Under the pieces are notes generated by a model. The model ran no database searches and had not been told where the DNA came from. It saw only the letters and a list, made by a program, of their open reading frames with translations. DNA of 64,000 nt from an uncultured Myxococcaceae bacterium (GTDB lineage: Bacteria; Myxococcota_A; Polyangia; Polyangiales; Ga0077539), in the NCBI GenBank assembly GCA_945952225.1, contig CAMFHP010000005.1, positions 62,001 to 126,000 on the forward strand. The letters are read 5' to 3'. Shown here one piece after another: positions 58,963-64,000 of the stretch. How positions within the stretch are numbered: the stretch's first letter is position 1; the number at the start of each line of letters is the position of its first letter. Position numbers and translations under genes: made by a program.

Positions 58963-60156
58963 ATGCACACCGACGCCACGTTCGGAGACCGCTCGCTCTT
59001 TCCCTCGCTCACGGCCCGCGCGTACCTCGCGCACGCGGCCATCTCGCCGCCCTCGGTGCTCGTCGAGCGCGCGCTCGCGCAGTGCCTCCAGGGCTACGCC
59101 GCGCGCGGCGCCCTCGCCTTCGGCGACACCATCGGTCAGCGCGTGCAGTTGCGCGCGGCCCTCGCCTCGCTGCTCCACGCGCCCGAGGGGTCGGTGGGCC
59201 TCGTGCCCAACACCTCGACGGGGGTCACCGACGTGGCCCTCTCCATCCCGTGGAAGCCCGGCGATCGGGTGCTGCTCTTCGACGGAGAGTTCCCCGCGAA
59301 CACGACGCCCTGGCAACGGGCTGCCGACCTCTTCGGGCTCACCGTGGTGTGGCACCGCGCGGACCTCTTTCGCACCGACCCGACGCGCGCGTTCGAAGCC
59401 CTCGACGCCGAGCTCGCCCGCGGGCTGCGCCTCGTCGCGTGCAGCCAGGTGGAGTTCCAGACGGGCCATCGCCTCCCGCTCCGCGCCATCGCCGACCGCG
59501 CGCACGCGGCGGGCGCCGAGCTCTTCGTCGACGTGATCCAGGGCCTCGGCGCCGTGCCCCTCGATGTGAACGCCGACGACGTCGACTACCTCGCGAGCGG
59601 CTCGCACAAATGGCTCATGGGCACCGAGGGCTGCGGCGTCGTGTACGTGCGCCCCTCGCTCGCCCCTGCGCTACGTCCGTGGGTCGCCGGGTGGACAAGC
59701 CACGAAGACCCCTTCCGCTTTCTCACCGACGGCACGGGGCATCTCCGCTACGACCGCCCGCTGCGCGCGCGCGCCGAGGTCTTCGAAGTGGGCACGCTCA
59801 ACGCGCTCGGATGCTTCGCCCTCGAAGCAGCGACAGGTCCGCTCCTCGCGCTGGGCGTCGACGCGATCTGGCGCCACGCGAACGCCTACCTCGACGCGCT
59901 CGAAGCGGGACTCACCGCGCGCGGCCTTCGCTCGCTCCGCGATGGCTCCCCCGAAGGGCGATCGTGCATCCTCGGCGCGCTCCCGCCCGCGGGTCACCCC
60001 GTGACGGCGCCGATGCTCCAGCGCAGGCTCGCCGAGCGCGGTGTGATCACCTCGGTGCCCGACGGCGTGCTGCGCTTCGCACCGCACTGGCCCAACGCGC
60101 TCGACGAGGTGCCCGCGGTGCTCGCGGCCCTCGACGACGCGCTCGCGGCGCCCTGA
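58963..60156 (+). CDS. PLP-dependent class V aminotransferase
   Basis: A 397-residue cytoplasmic fold-type I PLP enzyme of the IscS/kynureninase/isopenicillin-epimerase-like class V group. PLP contacts are 'LVPNTSTGVTDVALSIPWKP', 'FVDVIQGLGAVPLDVNADDV' (Asp binding the ring N) and the Schiff-base Lys in 'YLASGSHKWLMGTEGCGVVY' (~212). 'ARAEVFEVGTLNALGCFALE' is a normal class V segment. No active-site Cys of a desulphurase is apparent. The substrate is open; isopenicillin N epimerase-like or aminotransferase. Confidence 0.9.
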   Translation: MHTDATFGDRSLFPSLTARAYLAHAAISPPSVLVERALAQCLQGYAARGALAFGDTIGQRVQLRAALASLLHAPEGSVGLVPNTSTGVTDVALSIPWKPGDRVLLFDGEFPANTTPWQRAADLFGLTVVWHRADLFRTDPTRAFEALDAELARGLRLVACSQVEFQTGHRLPLRAIADRAHAAGAELFVDVIQGLGAVPLDVNADDVDYLASGSHKWLMGTEGCGVVYVRPSLAPALRPWVAGWTSHEDPFRFLTDGTGHLRYDRPLRARAEVFEVGTLNALGCFALEAATGPLLALGVDAIWRHANAYLDALEAGLTARGLRSLRDGSPEGRSCILGALPPAGHPVTAPMLQRRLAERGVITSVPDGVLRFAPHWPNALDEVPAVLAALDDALAAP

Positions 60157-60168
60157 ATTGTAGGGGTT

Positions 60169-62331
60169 TCAGCGCGCGCGCCAGACGATCGCGCTGCGTG
60201 CGGGCACGCTCACCGAGCCGCCCATCACCATCGCGCCCGTCGACGAGAGCAGGTCGGTGTACGCGCCCGCGGGAACGGTCACCGTGCGCGCGTCGTCGGC
60301 GCGGTTGATGGCCACGATCACGTCGCTCGCGCCCGTGCACGCGCCCATGCGGTAGACCCAGGTGTCCTGCGTGGCCGAGAGGGTGGTGCGTGCGCCGCGC
60401 GCGAGCACGGGGTTCTCGGCGCGGATGCGCGCGAGCTGCGAGACGCGCGTGCGCAGCGCGATCTGCGGCGCGAGGAGGGCGCTGTCGTTCCAGGGCATCA
60501 TGCGGCGGTTGTCGGGGTCGCCGCCGCCCGCGAGTCCGATCTCGTCGCCGTAGTAGATCAGCGGCACGCCGGGGTTGGTGAGCATCACGGCGAAGGCGAG
60601 GCCGAGGCGCTCGTAGGGGGCCGCGTCGGTGGGCTGGCGGTAGTCGCTCGTCCAGCCGTTGCCGGGCCACGAGCCCTGGCGGCAGTCGGTGATCTGACGG
60701 CTCGCGAAGTGAATCGCGCGGGGGATGTCGTGGTTGCCGATGAACGTGCTCATGAGCGCGTTGGCGCCGTAGAAGCTGTCGTTCTCCTGCATCCACGCGG
60801 CGAAGGTGTCGAGGCGTCCGCCGGGCGTGAAGAGCGCCTCGCACGCCCGCGCCTTGAAGGGGAAATCGAACTGCCCGTCGAGCATGGTGTTCGGGTCGAC
60901 GAACGAGCGCAGCACGTCGCGGTTGTCGTAGTCGAAGGTCTCGCCCACGAGGTAGAAGCGCGAGCCCATCGCGGGGGTCACATCGCGCGAGAGGCGCGCG
61001 CGCAGGTCGGTGAGCCACTGCCGCGGAACGTGCTTGATCGCGTCGAGGCGCAGGCCGTCGATGCCGTACGAGCGCGCCCACCACACGGCGTCGTTGATCG
61101 ACCACGCGCGCGCCGCGTCGTTGGTGTAGTCGAACGACGGGAGGTAGCTCGCGAAGGCGCAGCGCGTGCCCCAGTAGGCGTCGTTCCACACGTCGCCGTC
61201 GGCGCAGAGGCGGAAGCGTCCGGCCCCGTCGCGCACGAACCAGTCGTTGTGCGCGCGGTAGAGCCCGCTCTCCACGTCGACGTGCTTCATCACGTAGTCG
61301 AAGAGCACGCGGATGCCGTGGCCGCCGGGCGCAGTGGCACCGTGCGCGGCGCTCACGAGCATGCGCAGGTCGTCGGCCGTTCCGATGCGCGGCTCGACGC
61401 GCGGCGCGGGCGTCGGGTTGCGCGGATCGGCGTAGCTGACGTTGTCGGGCGAAGGCCAGTAGCCGTGATACGACGAGTACTGGTGGGGATCCGCGCGCGG
61501 GTCGAGCGCGGCGCCCGCGGTGTCGCGCGACTTGTACGGCGCGGAGATCCACAGGGCCGTCACGCCGAGCCCTGCGAGGTACGGCACGCGCGCGCGCAGC
61601 CCCGCGAGGTCGCCGCCGGCGTACTGTCCGCTCGGGCCCGTGGCGGCGTTGCCGTCGGTGGCGCCGTCGACGGTGCTGCGACGCCCGTCGCTGTCGGCGA
61701 AGCGATCGGTCATGGCGAAGTACATCACCGTGTCGCGCCAGTCGAAGTCGGTGAGCGTCCCGCACGCGCGCGGCGCGGGACCACCGCACACGTCGATCAC
61801 GCTGTTCTCGCCGCCCTGGCCGTCGCTCATGCGCGCGGGGTTCGCGGGGTCGGCGATCCAGCGCGTGCCGTTCACGATGAACTTGTAGGGCTGTCGTCCG
61901 GTGGTCTCGATGCGCGTGGTGACCGACCACACGCCGTCGGCGCCGCGGGTCATTTCGAGCGCGCCGCGCGCGGGCGTCGCGGGCCACATGAGCCACGCGC
62001 CCGAGACCCACACGCTCGTCGCGCTCGCGTCGGTGTACGTGAAGGTCACCTGGTTGCAGGGCGGCGGAGGAGGCGGAGGAGGCGGAGGAGGCGGGGGCGG
62101 AGGCGCATCGCTCGCGGCGTCGGAGAGGCCTCCATCGAAGCGGCATCCGCCGTCGGCGAGGCCGCCGTCGCCGCACGTGACGGGGTTCGACGGGAGCATG
62201 CCGAGGTCGCTCACCGCGGGCGCGTCGGCCACGGGGGGAAGGCCCGCGTCGAGGAGGGCGTCGGTGTTGGTGCCGCAGCCCGCGGCCGCGAGGGGAAGGG
62301 CCGCGAGGAGCCAGAGGGAGTGCGCGCGCAT
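60169..62331 (-). CDS. Secreted alpha-amylase-family lipoprotein (GH13) with an E-set domain
   Basis: A 720-residue lipoprotein; signal 'LWLLAALPLAAAGC', Cys19, then an Asp-rich linker with 15 consecutive Pro (~82-96). Residues ~100-190 are an E-set/CBM-like domain ('SVWVSGAWLMWPATPARGAL', 'QPYKFIVNGTRWIADP'). The GH13 barrel holds region I 'GIRVLFDYVMKHVD', region II 'IDGLRLDAIKHVP' with nucleophile Asp, region III 'FYLVGETFDYDNRD' with acid Glu, and region IV 'FIGNHDIPR'. All three catalytic acids are present. It should degrade starch-like glucans at the cell surface. ATG 62331, 8 nt after TAGCCT. Confidence 0.93.
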   Translation of the reverse strand: MRAHSLWLLAALPLAAAGCGTNTDALLDAGLPPVADAPAVSDLGMLPSNPVTCGDGGLADGGCRFDGGLSDAASDAPPPPPPPPPPPPPPPCNQVTFTYTDASATSVWVSGAWLMWPATPARGALEMTRGADGVWSVTTRIETTGRQPYKFIVNGTRWIADPANPARMSDGQGGENSVIDVCGGPAPRACGTLTDFDWRDTVMYFAMTDRFADSDGRRSTVDGATDGNAATGPSGQYAGGDLAGLRARVPYLAGLGVTALWISAPYKSRDTAGAALDPRADPHQYSSYHGYWPSPDNVSYADPRNPTPAPRVEPRIGTADDLRMLVSAAHGATAPGGHGIRVLFDYVMKHVDVESGLYRAHNDWFVRDGAGRFRLCADGDVWNDAYWGTRCAFASYLPSFDYTNDAARAWSINDAVWWARSYGIDGLRLDAIKHVPRQWLTDLRARLSRDVTPAMGSRFYLVGETFDYDNRDVLRSFVDPNTMLDGQFDFPFKARACEALFTPGGRLDTFAAWMQENDSFYGANALMSTFIGNHDIPRAIHFASRQITDCRQGSWPGNGWTSDYRQPTDAAPYERLGLAFAVMLTNPGVPLIYYGDEIGLAGGGDPDNRRMMPWNDSALLAPQIALRTRVSQLARIRAENPVLARGARTTLSATQDTWVYRMGACTGASDVIVAINRADDARTVTVPAGAYTDLLSSTGAMVMGGSVSVPARSAIVWRAR
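62061..62104 (-). repeat. GGC/GGA simple repeat encoding poly-proline
   Basis: Plus-strand run of GGCGGAGGA-type triplets coding for a 15-Pro spacer in the amylase lipoprotein. Triplet tracts like this can change length by slippage. Confidence 0.9.
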
Positions 62332-62339
62332 CGCCGCGA

Positions 62340-62345
62340 AGGCTA
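62340..62345 (-). promoter_or_regulatory. Candidate -10 element (TAGCCT) for the amylase gene
   Basis: TAGCCT on the minus strand ends 8 nt before the ATG; the context TGCGATAGCCT-TCGCGGCG closely resembles those before pgl and the 11146 gene. Confidence 0.4.
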
Positions 62346-62413
62346 TCGCAACGACGCGCAACGCAGCGATGGGGAACGGGGGTGAGAAATCGCGCGCGGA
62401 GCGCGAACAGAGG

Positions 62414-63541
62414 CTACGCGCGGGGCGTGCGACCGGCCTGGATGTCCTCGATCGCGGTGTACTCGCGCTCGAACATCACGCGCTGCTCGGAGACGATCTG
62501 GAGGTTGCGGTCGTTCATCTCGGTGGGCTCGGCGCGACCGAGGTCCCACATCTGACGGCCGATCTCCGCGAGCTGGTCGCAGATGTCGTGGAGGAGCTGG
62601 AGGCTGCGCGTGCGGCGGTCCTGCCCCGCGAAGTTGTCGGCGTAGAGCTTGAACACGTCGTTGGCGGCGCCGCCGAGCATGCCCTGGAGGTCGGCGAAGC
62701 GCGTCGACTCGCGGGCCTTGCGCACCTCGTCGAGCTCCGCGCGGTACGTGCGAAGGCTGTCTTCGACGATGGTGATGTTCTGGTCGTTGTAGTCGGTGCG
62801 GAGGCCCTGCACGTCGCGGAGGGCCTTCATCTGCTCCGACACCCACACGAGCTGATCGATCATGCGCTGGAGCAGCGCCGGGCGACGGGTCACGCGCGCC
62901 TTGCCCGCGAAGTTCGACTCGTAGATGCGGAACTGCCCGTTGGCGATCTCGGCGAGTCCGCCGGCCTGCTCGTCGAGCGTGCCCGCGCCGCGCGCCTTCA
63001 CGATCTCTTCGCGCTCGGCCTGGTACATCTTGAGGTTCTGCGACACGAGGTCGATGTCCTCGTTGGTGCCGTGGCCCGAGGGGATCGAGGGCGCGAGCTC
63101 CTTCATCGCGTCGCCCACGCGCTCGAGGTCGTCGATCATCTCGTCGAGGAGCCCGAGGTCGCGCGTGTTGCGGGCCTTGCCCGCGAAGTGCCGGTGGTAC
63201 TGCGCGAACACCAGGTTGGCTTGCGTGCGGAGCGCGTCGAACTCGAGGAAGTCGGGCCCGAGGCTCTTCACCCGCATGATCTCCTTGCGCTCCGTGTCGT
63301 AGATCTGGAGGCTCTGGCGGATCGTGTCGCGGAGGCGGCCGAACTCCGAGGCGGGCACGTTGCGCTGGATGCGCTCGAGGTCCTGCTGGGCGCGCTTGAG
63401 GCGGTTGGTGAGGTCGTTGAGCGCCGAGAGGTCACGCGTCGCGCGCGACTGACCCGCGAAGCGCGCGTCGTACTCCGCGCCGATCTGGTCGATCGCGTCG
63501 CGGATCATCTGGAGAGACGGAGGAGCAGAAGAGGTGGCCAT
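62414..63541 (-). CDS. Four-repeat helical protein of unknown family
   Basis: A 375-residue soluble, strongly helical protein made of four tandem ~90-residue units. Each begins with 'FAG-x-x-R-x-TR' ('RFAGQSRATRDLSALNDL', 'HFAGKARNTRDLGLLDEM', 'NFAGKARVTRRPALLQRM', 'NFAGQDRRTRSLQLLHDI') and ends in a helix such as 'MYQAEREEIVKAR' or 'TYRAELDEVRKAR'. No signal peptide or membrane segment. ATG 63541 preferred (14 nt after the acyltransferase stop); a GTG at 63571 would overlap it by 16 nt. No known domain recognised; it is likely co-transcribed with the acyltransferase. Confidence 0.85.
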   Translation of the reverse strand: MATSSAPPSLQMIRDAIDQIGAEYDARFAGQSRATRDLSALNDLTNRLKRAQQDLERIQRNVPASEFGRLRDTIRQSLQIYDTERKEIMRVKSLGPDFLEFDALRTQANLVFAQYHRHFAGKARNTRDLGLLDEMIDDLERVGDAMKELAPSIPSGHGTNEDIDLVSQNLKMYQAEREEIVKARGAGTLDEQAGGLAEIANGQFRIYESNFAGKARVTRRPALLQRMIDQLVWVSEQMKALRDVQGLRTDYNDQNITIVEDSLRTYRAELDEVRKARESTRFADLQGMLGGAANDVFKLYADNFAGQDRRTRSLQLLHDICDQLAEIGRQMWDLGRAEPTEMNDRNLQIVSEQRVMFEREYTAIEDIQAGRTPRA

Positions 63542-63555
63542 AGAGGGCGCGGAGA

Positions 63556-64000
63556 CTACTTCCGACCCCACGCGAGACGCAAACCCTGCAACGCGCGCAC
63601 GAGAGGCCCGCGCTCGACCTCGCGCGCGGCGTACTCCGAGTCGCGCTCACGCACCCCGCGCTCGCCCTCGGGCCTGAACCGGATGTTCGTGAAGCGCTCG
63701 GGGTATTTGCCCTGCACCGTGGAATAGAACCGTCGGATGCGCTCCACGTCGGCGTCGAGGTCGTCGCCGGGAATGAACGCATCGCCCACGCCGCCGCGCT
63801 TGCGCGCGTAGTCGAGATAACCCAGCGCGATGGGCACCTGCGCGTTGCGCGCGATCCAGTAGAAGCCCGACTTCCAGTACCGGGTCTCGCCGCGCGTGCC
63901 CTCGGGCGCGATGACCAGCACCATCTTCTCGCGCGTGCGGAACTGCTCCACGAGCTGCTGCACCTGATCGAGCTTCGCGCGACGGTCGATGGGAATGCCC
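63556..64000 (-). CDS. Lysophospholipid acyltransferase, C-terminal part (5' end outside window)
   Basis: The reading frame is open to the right edge; about 148 residues are visible. The segment just before the window edge reads 'GIPIDRRAKLDQVQQLVEQF', followed by 'MVLVIAPEGTRGETRYWKSG' (PlsC motif III, EGTR) and 'FYWIARNAQVPIALGYLDYA' (motif IV with Pro). This is the 1-acyl-glycerol-3-phosphate acyltransferase superfamily; the HX4D motif would lie outside the window. Membrane-associated lipid synthesis is the likely role. It precedes the four-repeat gene on the same strand. Confidence 0.88.
   Translation of the reverse strand, partial: GIPIDRRAKLDQVQQLVEQFRTREKMVLVIAPEGTRGETRYWKSGFYWIARNAQVPIALGYLDYARKRGGVGDAFIPGDDLDADVERIRRFYSTVQGKYPERFTNIRFRPEGERGVRERDSEYAAREVERGPLVRALQGLRLAWGRK

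Overview
The window is very GC-rich (clearly above 70% in third codon positions) and reads as a chromosomal segment of a large-genome Gram-negative, most likely a myxobacterium of the Polyangiales/Sandaracinaceae kind. The grounds are many secreted lipoproteins with Asp/Ala/Pro-rich linkers after the lipobox, an FHA-SpoIIE partner-switching module, a short OPX export protein beside an outer-membrane beta-barrel, FG-GAP, Kelch and LamG surface proteins, and a polyhydroxyalkanoate (PHA) locus. I call 58 protein-coding genes, the first and last cut by the window edges. I saw no tRNA, rRNA, CRISPR, transposase, integrase or phage gene. Intergenic gaps are short (the largest is 367 bp), neighbours often overlap by 1-4 nt (ATGA, GTGA, TGATG), and the lineage assignment is an inference.

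Region 1 (1-12.5 kb) is mixed. It holds the end of an M1-like peptidase, a YbaK-type deacylase, 6-phosphogluconolactonase, an MFS transporter, a Kelch lipoprotein, a winged-helix/AT-hook protein, a very large surface protein combining a zinc-protease domain, a TolB propeller and a C-terminal barrel, and two lipoproteins transcribed divergently. Region 2 (12.5-28.3 kb) starts with an acyl-adenylate ligase overlapping a NadE-like amidating synthetase. A pectate-lyase-like lipoprotein, a DUF2341/LamG lipoprotein and dihydroorotase follow. Then comes a coupled four-gene secreted module: a CXXCH lipoprotein of the DUF1549/1588/1592 type, a small lipoprotein, a Tat-exported DUF1501 protein and a 1315-residue FG-GAP lipoprotein.

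Region 3 (28.4-47.6 kb) is a regulatory and exopolysaccharide region. A partner-switch set (HATPase, STAS, FHA-GAF-SpoIIE) lies divergent to a Wzx/Wzy-type cluster: priming sugar-phosphate transferase, BY-kinase, short OPX protein, Wzz protein, beta-barrel, SGNH hydrolase, two GT4 glycosyltransferases, a left-handed beta-helix acyltransferase and a Wzx flippase, with a possible integral-membrane GT-C or polymerase protein further on. guaB and a DUF938 methyltransferase are embedded in it. Region 4 (47.6-51.4 kb) has a UbiA prenyltransferase and a compact PHA locus (phaR, small phasin-like protein, PhaC).

Region 5 (51.4-64 kb) carries an ElaA-type GNAT, a roadblock-like protein, YqeY, a CxxCxxCC protein and a cell-wall/signalling run (LD-carboxypeptidase, RuvX, MltG, histidine kinase, REC-kinase hybrid). 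After these come a class V aminotransferase, a secreted GH13 amylase lipoprotein, a protein made of four copies of an undescribed ~90-residue helical repeat, and the end of an acyltransferase.

A recurring TAGNNT element 6-12 nt upstream of several start codons suggests that leaderless or near-leaderless transcription is common here.
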